NCBI GenBank assembly: GCA_964343305.1
Contig: CAYFJO010000081.1
Location: 1-31,847 of the forward strand
Length of the DNA stretch: 31,847 bases
Direction of reading: 5' to 3'
From: CAYFJO01 sp964343305
Lineage (GTDB): Bacteria > Planctomycetota > Planctomycetia > Pirellulales > Pirellulaceae
Position 1 is the first letter of the stretch, and every line of letters begins with the position of its first letter. Of this stretch, positions 8,800 through 16,480 are shown piece after piece. The notes beneath the pieces are model-generated. The model was not told the origin of the DNA and searched no databases. It saw nothing but the letters and a program-made list of their open reading frames with translations. Position numbers and translations under genes: made by a program.

Positions 8800-11700
8800 A
8801 TGAATAGACACATTTTCCAATCATTCTTGATTGTCGCTCTCCTTTCCAACACTTCCGTCGGTGACAAACCAAATATCCTTTGGCTTATCACGGAAGACAT
8901 GGGGCCGGAAGTCGGTTGCTACGGGACCAAGGAAGTGTCGACGCCCGTTTTGGACGATTTGGCCGCGCGGGGGATGCGATTCACGAGTGCATTTACGGTG
9001 ACGCCGGTATGCTCGACCAGTCGTTCGTCCTTTTGCACGGGCAACTATGCACTCACAATCGGCGCACATCAGCATCGCACGCGCGACAAACAACCGCTGC
9101 CCGATGGTGTGCGTCCGATTACGGAATGGTTGCATGATGTCGGGTACTACACGTGCAATATGCGCGGCGGATCTCTCGACAAACCAGGCAAGACAGATTG
9201 GAACTTCACATTCGACGGCAAAGGATTTCAGGGATCAAAGTGGTCCGACTTGAAAGGCAACCAACCGTTTTATGCGCAGGTTAACCACGGCCAAACGCAT
9301 CGAGGTTGGAGCGCGCCGAAACATGCCGATCCCACGAAGGTAGAGATCCCACCGTACTACCCCGATCATTCGATCGTGCGCGACGATTGGGCGAAATATC
9401 TGGACGAAGTCACCGAAGTCGACGGATTGATCGGCAAAATCTTGCAACGTTTGAAAGACGACGGCCTGGCCGACAACACGATCATTGTCATGATGGGCGA
9501 TCACGGCCGCGCACATCTTCGTGGAAAACAATGGCCGTACGACTCCGGTTTGAAGATCCCGTTGATCATTTACTTTCCGCCCGGCGTCGCGAAGCCAAGC
9601 GGTTTTGAAGCCGGCAAAGTTTCCGACCAGATTGTCGAGTCAATCGATATCACCGCCTCGACGCTTGACTGGGCTGGCGTGAAGAAGCCGCCGAAGATGG
9701 AAGGCCGCGTGTTGTTTGGCGACAATGCCGAACCGCCGCGCGACTACGCCTTCGCAAGTCGCGATCGCTGCGACATGACTTTGTTTCGCATCCGTACCGT
9801 CCGAGACAAACAATACCGCTACATTCGCAACGGGCGTCCGGAGTGGCCGTTTTTTGCGTTGAACTTCTATAAGGAGTTTGGCTATCCAGGTATCGGCGTT
9901 ATGCGTGAATTGCATAAAGCTGGAAAGTTGAATCCGATTCAAGACCGATTCTTTAACATGACACGACCGGCGGAAGAGCTTTACGACATCACCGCCGACC
10001 CCTGGGAAACCGTCAACTTGGCCGAGTCGGACAAGCCGGAGCACAAAGCCACAATCGATCGGTTGCGAGAAGAGTTGGATTCGTGGCTTGAACAAACGGG
10101 AGATGCGTCGCGAGCACTCGAAGCACGCGAGCCGGGGTTGGCGGAAGTTCGAGGACGGATCGAGCGTTCCGATCGCGAGCAGCTTCAATACATCCTTCAG
10201 GTCCTGGCTCAACAGCGCAAGTCGCCGGACATCAGCAAAGAGTATTTGTCTTACCTCGACCAGATCGAGCCGATGATCCGGGAAGGGATGAAGAGCAAGG
10301 CTCCGCCGGAAAAACAACCACCCAAAGATGCGCCACAAACGGAAGACAAGGCAACAAGCACCGAGCTTGAACCGAATTGGGTTGGCGCGCTCACATGGCG
10401 AGGGATCGGTCCGGCGACGATGGGCGGGCGAGTTGTCGATATAGCGGTTGTTGAATCCGACCCGACGACGTTTTACGTTGCAACGGCTTCCGGCGGTCTG
10501 TTCAAAACAACCAACAACGGCACCACGTTCACGGCTGTTTTCGAAAAACAAAGTTCCGTTTCGATCGGCGATGTCTGCGTGTCACATTCCGACCCGAAAG
10601 TCGTTTGGGTCGGCACTGGCGAGCACAACGTTCGCAACTCTGTTTCGTGGGGTGACGGCGTTTACAAATCGATCGACGGTGGCAAGTCGTGGAAAAACAT
10701 GAAGCTCAAAAAATCGTTTCAGATCGGAAGAATCGCAATCCATCCAACAAACCCAGACGTTGTTTACGTCGGAGCGCTTGGGCGATTGTGGGGACCAAAT
10801 GAAGAACGTGGCGTATATAAGACAACCGACGGCGGCGCGACGTGGGAGAAGATTCTTTATGTTGACGACAAAACGGGTTGTGTCGACATCGCCATGCATC
10901 CGCAACAGGCTGACACGCTGATCGTAGCAATGTACGAGCGACAGCGTGACGAGTTTGATGACCATCATCCATCAAAACGATGGGGACCCGGAAGCGGACT
11001 GTTCAAGAGCACCGATGGCGGAGCGACTTGGAAAAAGTTGGCCGAGGGTCTGCCAGATCGACCGCTCGGACGCGTTGGCATCGCCTATTCCCGTCAAAAC
11101 CCAAACACCGTTTTCACAATCGTCGAGAGCGACATGTATGGCACGGGTCCGGCGACGGCCTTCATCGGCATCACCAGCGGGCAACGCGTGCCCCGCGCGT
11201 TGATCCAAGGCATCGTCGAGGGCGGCCCGGCCGACAAAGCTGGTTTGAAAAAAGACGACGTCGTCGTCGCGATCGATGACAAGGAGATCAAGACGTACAA
11301 CGATCTTGTAGTGGCGATTCGCGCGCAAAAGCCAAACGACAAAGTGAAAATCACTTTCGAGCGCGGTGACGAGAAGCAAACGGTCGAATTGACATTCGGC
11401 AAACGCGGCGGCGACGCATCATCACGTCCGTTTGCAACCTATCAAAGTGGTCAACGACCGAACGCACAAAAGGAGCAGGGCAAAAAAGGATATCAAACTG
11501 GCGGCGTTTACAAATCGATCGATGGTGGCGAGTCGTGGACGCGCGTCAACAGTTTGAATCCGCGCCCCTATTACTACAGCCAGATTCGCGTCGATCCAAC
11601 GAACGAAAAGAATCTGTACGTTCTCGGAATTCAGCTTTTCCAATCGACCAATGGTGGCGAGGCATTTCGAAACCTCGCCAAGAATGTCCATCCGGATCAT

Positions 11701-13236
11701 CACGCGCTCTGGATCGATCCACGCGATGGTCGGCACATGATTCTGGGATGCGATGGTGGGCTTTACAAGACTTACGATCGAGGACAAACGTGGGATTTCC
11801 ACAACATCATGGACATCGGCCAGTTTTACGACGTCGGCGTCGACACCCGTGCGAACTATCGAGTTTACGGCGGGCTGCAAGACAACGGCTCGTGGGGCGG
11901 CCCTTCACGAAAGCGCGGGCGGATCGGACCACTCAACTCCGATTGGGAAATGGTTGGCGGGGGCGACGGTTTTGTTTGCCGGGTCGATCCGAACGATCCC
12001 AATCTGGTGTATTGCGAAATGCAGAACGGACGAATTTGGCGCGTCAATTTGGAAACCGGCGCGCGACTGACCATCTATCCACAAAAGTCGCAAGCGTCCG
12101 GCGTGCGGTTCAACTGGAAGGCGCCGTTCATGCTTTCGAGCCACAACTCGACGATCTTTTATTGCGCCGGCAACTTCGTTTTTCGTTCACTGGAAAGTGG
12201 CCGCAACCTGCAAAAGATCTCGCCCGAAATCTCGCGCACCAAGCGCGGCAGTGCGACTGCGATCGCCGAGTCGCCGCTCGACAGCAACGTGTTGTACGCC
12301 GGCACTGACGACGGAGCTTTGTGGATCACTCGCGACGGCGGCCAAAATTGGACAAGCATTGCGGAAGACGTCGGGCTGCCAGGGCATTTTCACGTCAGCT
12401 CGATCGAAGCGTCGCGTTTTCAAGCGGGACGAGCCTACTTGGCCTTCGACGGTCATCGCAGTAACAACGACGATCCACACGTCTACGTCACGGAAGACTT
12501 TGGTAAGTCGTGGCGATCAATCCGCGCGAATCTTCCCATCGGCTCGACGCGCGTCCTGCGCGAAGATGTCAAGAACGGAAACCTTCTTTATGTCGGCACC
12601 GAATTTGGCATCTGGGCGACCATAAACCGCGGCGAGACATGGACGAATATCAACAACAACTTGCCGACGGTTGCGATTCATGAAATCGCTGTTCATCCAA
12701 CGCAAGGTGAAATTGTCGTCGCAACGCACGGCCGCAGCCTCTGGATATTGGACGTCGCGCCACTTCAACAACTCGATGCCAAGATCGCGGCCGCAAAGTC
12801 ACACTTGTTCGAGCCCCACAACGGTGTGCTTTGGGCGGGCACGCTATTGTCCTGGCGGTTCGGACACCAGAATTTCGTAGGAAAGAACGCGGAATTCGGC
12901 AGCAGGTTGCATTACTTCTTGACCGAAGACGTCAAAAGAGCCGGCATCGAAATACGAGACATTCGCGGCAACCTTGTTCGGCAGCTAAAGGCCGACAAGA
13001 AGGCTGGCTTGCACTCAACGCGATGGGATCTGCGACAAGCCCTACCACAACAAAAAGGCCGCCCGCGCATCGGCCCACCCGTGAAACCCGGAGTCTATCT
13101 CGCGAAACTAATCGTCGACGACCAAGAATTCGTACAAGAACTCAAAGTAGAAGCCGACCCAGATTTCCCAGCAGCGGCACTACTTGAAGAACTTGAATTT
13201 CAACAACGCAAGGATCGTCCTACATTCGTCGAGTAG
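8800..13236 (+). CDS. Sulfatase fused to BNR/Asp-box propeller with inserted PDZ domain
   Basis: One uninterrupted frame of 1478 residues. The ATG at 8800 has AAAAGG about 10 bases upstream and opens a signal peptide (hydrophobic residues 9-18). Residues ~22-430 are a sulfatase: metal-binding TEDMG (32-33), formylglycine site CSTSR (Cys71, codon 9010-9012) and GDHG near 235. A proline-rich, lysine-rich linker (~500-525) leads to a VPS10/BNR-type propeller with about ten Asp-box repeats (YKSIDGGKSW, YKTTDGGATW, FKSTDGGATW, WITRDGGQNW and others). A PDZ domain (about 11140-11400: GGPADKAGLKKDDVVVAI) interrupts it. The C-terminal ~130 residues resemble a FlgD-like beta domain (PPVKPGVYLAKL). The propeller half is normally a separate exported protein, so this appears to be a gene fusion. 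It probably binds and desulfates an extracellular polymer. CSTSR has Thr where Pro or Ala is usual. Confidence 0.9.
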   Translation: MNRHIFQSFLIVALLSNTSVGDKPNILWLITEDMGPEVGCYGTKEVSTPVLDDLAARGMRFTSAFTVTPVCSTSRSSFCTGNYALTIGAHQHRTRDKQPLPDGVRPITEWLHDVGYYTCNMRGGSLDKPGKTDWNFTFDGKGFQGSKWSDLKGNQPFYAQVNHGQTHRGWSAPKHADPTKVEIPPYYPDHSIVRDDWAKYLDEVTEVDGLIGKILQRLKDDGLADNTIIVMMGDHGRAHLRGKQWPYDSGLKIPLIIYFPPGVAKPSGFEAGKVSDQIVESIDITASTLDWAGVKKPPKMEGRVLFGDNAEPPRDYAFASRDRCDMTLFRIRTVRDKQYRYIRNGRPEWPFFALNFYKEFGYPGIGVMRELHKAGKLNPIQDRFFNMTRPAEELYDITADPWETVNLAESDKPEHKATIDRLREELDSWLEQTGDASRALEAREPGLAEVRGRIERSDREQLQYILQVLAQQRKSPDISKEYLSYLDQIEPMIREGMKSKAPPEKQPPKDAPQTEDKATSTELEPNWVGALTWRGIGPATMGGRVVDIAVVESDPTTFYVATASGGLFKTTNNGTTFTAVFEKQSSVSIGDVCVSHSDPKVVWVGTGEHNVRNSVSWGDGVYKSIDGGKSWKNMKLKKSFQIGRIAIHPTNPDVVYVGALGRLWGPNEERGVYKTTDGGATWEKILYVDDKTGCVDIAMHPQQADTLIVAMYERQRDEFDDHHPSKRWGPGSGLFKSTDGGATWKKLAEGLPDRPLGRVGIAYSRQNPNTVFTIVESDMYGTGPATAFIGITSGQRVPRALIQGIVEGGPADKAGLKKDDVVVAIDDKEIKTYNDLVVAIRAQKPNDKVKITFERGDEKQTVELTFGKRGGDASSRPFATYQSGQRPNAQKEQGKKGYQTGGVYKSIDGGESWTRVNSLNPRPYYYSQIRVDPTNEKNLYVLGIQLFQSTNGGEAFRNLAKNVHPDHHALWIDPRDGRHMILGCDGGLYKTYDRGQTWDFHNIMDIGQFYDVGVDTRANYRVYGGLQDNGSWGGPSRKRGRIGPLNSDWEMVGGGDGFVCRVDPNDPNLVYCEMQNGRIWRVNLETGARLTIYPQKSQASGVRFNWKAPFMLSSHNSTIFYCAGNFVFRSLESGRNLQKISPEISRTKRGSATAIAESPLDSNVLYAGTDDGALWITRDGGQNWTSIAEDVGLPGHFHVSSIEASRFQAGRAYLAFDGHRSNNDDPHVYVTEDFGKSWRSIRANLPIGSTRVLREDVKNGNLLYVGTEFGIWATINRGETWTNINNNLPTVAIHEIAVHPTQGEIVVATHGRSLWILDVAPLQQLDAKIAAAKSHLFEPHNGVLWAGTLLSWRFGHQNFVGKNAEFGSRLHYFLTEDVKRAGIEIRDIRGNLVRQLKADKKAGLHSTRWDLRQALPQQKGRPRIGPPVKPGVYLAKLIVDDQEFVQELKVEADPDFPAAALLEELEFQQRKDRPTFVE

Positions 13237-13254
13237 TCTCGCTCGAATGCGAAT

Positions 13255-13276
13255 CAAAGGGTCTTTGCTTTTTGCT
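13255..13276 (+). terminator. Weak terminator candidate
   Basis: CAAAG (13255-13259), a 3-base GGT loop and CTTTG (13263-13267) are followed by CTTTTTGCTCTT, about 20 bases after the stop of the fusion gene. The stem is only 5 bp, so this is tentative. Confidence 0.3.
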
Positions 13277-13301
13277 CTTCGCGTAAGGCGCAAGATTTCC
13301 G

Positions 13302-13451
13302 TCATCGCACCCAACAAATCTCACCGCCTTGTAGCGACTTTGGGCGCGTGAATTGGACGGCCACGGGCATCGCTCCAAAGGGCTTGTCATTGGGGTCGGT
13401 CAACATTACTTGTCCGTGAAAGGTCGAGAAGCAGAGCTTGTCGCAAGCTGA
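13302..13451 (-). other. Unrecognised short frame, possible gene remnant
   Basis: A 49-codon minus-strand frame is open between a TAA (13452-13454) and a TGA (13302-13304). An ATG at 13406 would give 34 residues including LTDPNDKPFGAMPVAVQF. The composition looks like real protein rather than shadow sequence, and neighbouring minus-strand frames are remnants too. I do not recognise the family. It may be the tail of a lost gene or chance. Confidence 0.25.
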
Positions 13452-13491
13452 TTAGCGGCCATCCCCAGAATGCTAGACGGCTGAAACACGC

Positions 13492-14079
13492 CTATTGAGA
13501 CAAAAGTTCGCACACGTCGGTGTCGCGCGAATCGAAGATCTGTTCACCCGGGCCACCCCAACTGCCGTCACCGTTGAAGTCGATCCAGGCGTCCAACTTG
13601 CCCGCCGCGCTTTGCACGTTGACCGTCACGGTCGCGTCCAGCGCACCAACTTGAATCGTGCCATTGGGAACGGCGATCTGCGCACGTTCCGTCGTGTCGT
13701 GAAAAACACCGTCGCGGTTGTAGTCGATCCAGCCAAAAAGCGTCGCGACGTCTCCCGTCATGTTGGTTGCCAGCAGCGTGACAGTTGGTTGCGTGCCAAT
13801 GGTGGCATGCAAATCAAGCGGATCGAGAACTCCATCTTCGTCGTCGGGCAAGGCACCGTCGATGTCGTCGGCATCGGCGTTGGCGTTTTGTAGTGTGCCG
13901 GAATCGCCGTCGACGCTGGCTCCCAAAAATAATGTGTTTTGAGTCGTATCGATCGCATGGCCTGGCCCGTTGTCGGTCTGCAGGGTGCTGTAATTGCCAA
14001 CGGATGTGAACGGTACCAAGTCAGGAGCATCGCCAAAGTCAGCGGCAAGCAACAAGCGGGATTCGAGCGGCTCGAACAA
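13492..14079 (-). pseudogene. GEVED-type surface protein, truncated remnant
   Basis: 195 residues from a TTG, with no ATG in frame; upstream there is only RDQRRRLL before a TAG. The sequence FEPLESRLLLAADFGDAPD is the planctomycete LEPRxLLA-type N-terminal export/anchor signature, followed by DFGDAPD, typical of GEVED-containing surface proteins. One GEVED domain (DGALPDDEDGV, FGWIDYNRDGVF) and a second partial repeat (AWIDFNGDGSW) are visible, then the frame ends abruptly. Family members are usually many hundreds to thousands of residues long and start with ATG before a basic segment. Both the start and the bulk of the protein appear lost. It could instead be a short protein using the TTG, but its neighbours are also broken. 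Confidence 0.65.
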
Positions 14080-14132
14080 GAGGCGGCGGCGCTGATCGCG
14101 CTACTTCACGCTCAGACGCGAACCCCAGAAAC

Positions 14133-14543
14133 TCACCCAAAACCATTGACCTGCCAATTTCCACTCCCAATACTTTCGATCACCTGACCTATTAAACCAC
14201 CATCTGATCCACAAGGCAAATTGTAATGTTGGTCCCAGCCGCGGTGATACAGTTGAATGAACCGGACCGCGCGCTCGGCCATCCGCTGGGCAAGCAAGCA
14301 GTTGGCGGCAAACGAACCGCGGCGATGGACGTCTGGGCCGTAGCGCTTCATCGTCTCGTCTGTCTCATCGCTCAGGTGTGGCACCCGTCCATGACAGCGA
14401 AAGCATTTGTCCGCCAAGATAGGCTGGACGTCTCGGAGAAATTCAACGGAGCTTGATTCCGCTGCGCCGCCAGGACGACACAAAACGGCAATTGCCAGCG
14501 CGGCGAGGTAGGTATGCGGAGACTTCAAGTTCATTGATTTCAC
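14133..14543 (-). pseudogene. Deletion chimera: PSCyt1 protein start joined to DUF1501 internal segment
   Basis: 136 residues from a GTG (ATG three codons later). Residues 1-52 are the start of a PSCyt1-type cytochrome protein: a signal peptide ending GGAAES, then VEFLRDVQPILADKCFRCHG with a heme motif at 47-51. Immediately after CHG the sequence becomes the middle of a DUF1501 protein: VPHLSDETDETMKRYG, then SFAANCLLAQRMAERAVRF and QLYHRGWDQHYNLP. In intact loci a PSCyt1-DUF1549-DUF1553 gene is followed by a DUF1501 gene, as at 19739-23947 here. The simplest reading is an in-frame deletion of about 3 kb joining the two genes (junction near 14375-14390). After residue 110 the sequence matches neither family, so the far end is also broken. 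A functional product is unlikely. Confidence 0.75.
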
Positions 14544-14711
14544 GGAAGGCGGGTTGCGAACTCACAACAATCATACCGACACGGCTACCAAGTTGCCAAA
14601 TGATCCAGCCGAAGTGTAGCCAAGCCGTCGTTGACCGCGTAATATGGTTGCCCGTACGCAAGCCATTTCACACGCGTAAATTCAACTAACACCACCGCCC
14701 AGAAAACAGCC

Positions 14712-16442
14712 ATGCAAGTCGCTCGAACACCGTCGATTAATCTGATCACCTTCGTTATCGCCCTCTCCGGGTACATTGCCGCTGCCGCTGTCGCTGACGG
14801 GACGCGGCCGAACATCGTGCTGATCATGTCGGATGACATGGGCTATTCGGACATCGGTTGTTACGGCGGTGAAATCAAAACGCCGACGTTGGACCGGCTT
14901 GCATCGAACGGACTGCGGTTCACGCAGTTTTACAACACGGCGCGATGTTGCCCGACGCGGGCAGCGCTGTTGTCGGGCGTTTACCAACATCAGGCCGGCA
15001 TCGGTTTGATGACCGGCGAAAGGAACCTGCCCGGATATCGTGGTGAATTGGGGCGCAACGTGCTAACGATCGCCGAAGTGCTTGGCACGGCGGGCTATCG
15101 CAATTACATGAGCGGCAAGTGGCACGTCACTCGCTTCACGCGACCCGAAGGTCCCAAAGACAACTGGCCGTTGCAACGTGGCTTTGACAAGTTTTATGGA
15201 ACGATCATCGGTGCCGGCAGCTTTTATGACCCCGCGACGCTGTGTCGAGGCAACACGTTCATCACGCCCGAAAACGATCCGGAGTATCAACCAGAGACCT
15301 ACTACTATACTGACGCAATCAGCGACAACGCCGTCACGTACCTCGGCGAGCATGCCAAAGAGTCACGCGATAATCCGTTCTTCCTTTATGTCGCGTACAC
15401 CGCCGCTCACTGGCCGATGCACGCATTGCCCGAAGACATCAAAAAGTACAAAGGAAAATACGACGGCGGCTTTACACCGATTCGTGAGCAACGATTGAAA
15501 CGACTGAAAGAAATCGGACTGCTCGATTCAACGACGGAACTGTCGCCCGGATCGGACGATTGGGAGCAGGTCAAAGATAAAGCGTGGGAAATCCGAAACA
15601 TGGAAGTCTACGCCGCGATGATCGACAGCATGGACCAGGGCATCGGCCGCATCGTGGACGAGATCCAGCGGCAGGGAAAACTGGACAACACGTTGATCAT
15701 GTTTTTGCAAGACAACGGCGGCTGCGCGGAAGGATTCGGCCGCTACACACCCAAGAATGGCTACCGGACCGATTACAAACCACTCGGACGTGACGGATTG
15801 CAAACCAAGATTTGGCCACCGATGCAGACGCGCGATGGCCGGCCGCTGCGAGTCGGCCCCGGTGTCATGGCTGGCCCGGAAGACACATTCATCGGATACG
15901 GCCGCGGATGGGCAAACGTCTCCAACACGCCGTTTCGCGAGTACAAGCATTTCACGCACGAAGGCGGAATCTCCACACCTTTGATCATTCATTGGCCCAA
16001 GGGCATGGCCAAAGTTCGCCAAGGAAAACTCGAACGCCAGCCGGGACATCTTATCGACATCATGGCGACCTGCGTCGATGTCGGTGGAGTTGAGTTTCCA
16101 AAGAAGTATTTTGAGCACGACATCATCCCGCTCGAAGGCGTCAGCCTAAAGCCAACACTGTCGGGCAAATCGCTGGCCCGAAAAGACGCGCTGTATTTTG
16201 AACATCATCTCAACTGCGCAATCCGTGACGGCGATTGGAAGCTGGTGCGAAAAGGACAAACCGGCAAACAGTCCAAGCTGTTCGCTTGGGAGTTGTTCAA
16301 CATGTGTGACGACCGATCCGAACTGCATGATCTTGCTAAGCAGCACCCAGACAAAGTTCGACAGCTCTCCGCTAAATGGGAAGCCTGGGCAGTGCGTGCT
16401 AATGTGAAACCCTGGCCCTGGAAAATCGTATCCGAGCAATGA
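14712..16442 (+). CDS. Exported sulfatase (arylsulfatase type)
   Basis: 576 residues, a normal length for planctomycete arylsulfatases. An N-terminal hydrophobic segment (residues 11-28) acts as a signal peptide. The alkaline-phosphatase-type core begins with the metal-binding DDMGYSDIG (D41, D42). The formylglycine site is C79-C-P-T-R83, canonical CxPxR, followed by AALLSG. Further typical stretches are QDNGGCAEGFG near 335 and HEGGISTPLIIHWPKG near 418. The C-terminal part (LKPTLSGKSLARKDALYFEH, DGDWKLVR) is standard for the family. It hydrolyses sulfate esters after the cysteine is matured to formylglycine; the substrate is probably a sulfated polysaccharide. No strong ribosome binding site precedes the ATG. 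The cytochrome gene follows, with an ATG that even overlaps the stop, so the two are most likely one transcript. Confidence 0.93.
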   Translation: MQVARTPSINLITFVIALSGYIAAAAVADGTRPNIVLIMSDDMGYSDIGCYGGEIKTPTLDRLASNGLRFTQFYNTARCCPTRAALLSGVYQHQAGIGLMTGERNLPGYRGELGRNVLTIAEVLGTAGYRNYMSGKWHVTRFTRPEGPKDNWPLQRGFDKFYGTIIGAGSFYDPATLCRGNTFITPENDPEYQPETYYYTDAISDNAVTYLGEHAKESRDNPFFLYVAYTAAHWPMHALPEDIKKYKGKYDGGFTPIREQRLKRLKEIGLLDSTTELSPGSDDWEQVKDKAWEIRNMEVYAAMIDSMDQGIGRIVDEIQRQGKLDNTLIMFLQDNGGCAEGFGRYTPKNGYRTDYKPLGRDGLQTKIWPPMQTRDGRPLRVGPGVMAGPEDTFIGYGRGWANVSNTPFREYKHFTHEGGISTPLIIHWPKGMAKVRQGKLERQPGHLIDIMATCVDVGGVEFPKKYFEHDIIPLEGVSLKPTLSGKSLARKDALYFEHHLNCAIRDGDWKLVRKGQTGKQSKLFAWELFNMCDDRSELHDLAKQHPDKVRQLSAKWEAWAVRANVKPWPWKIVSEQ

Positions 16443-16480
16443 GTGCTAAGATACACACTTTGAACCTGTGGGAAATCAAT

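Noticed and set aside
16439..16480. ATGA-overlapping start of the NPCBM/cytochrome protein
   Set aside because: Not impossible, but the signal peptide and a GGGA site favour 16481.
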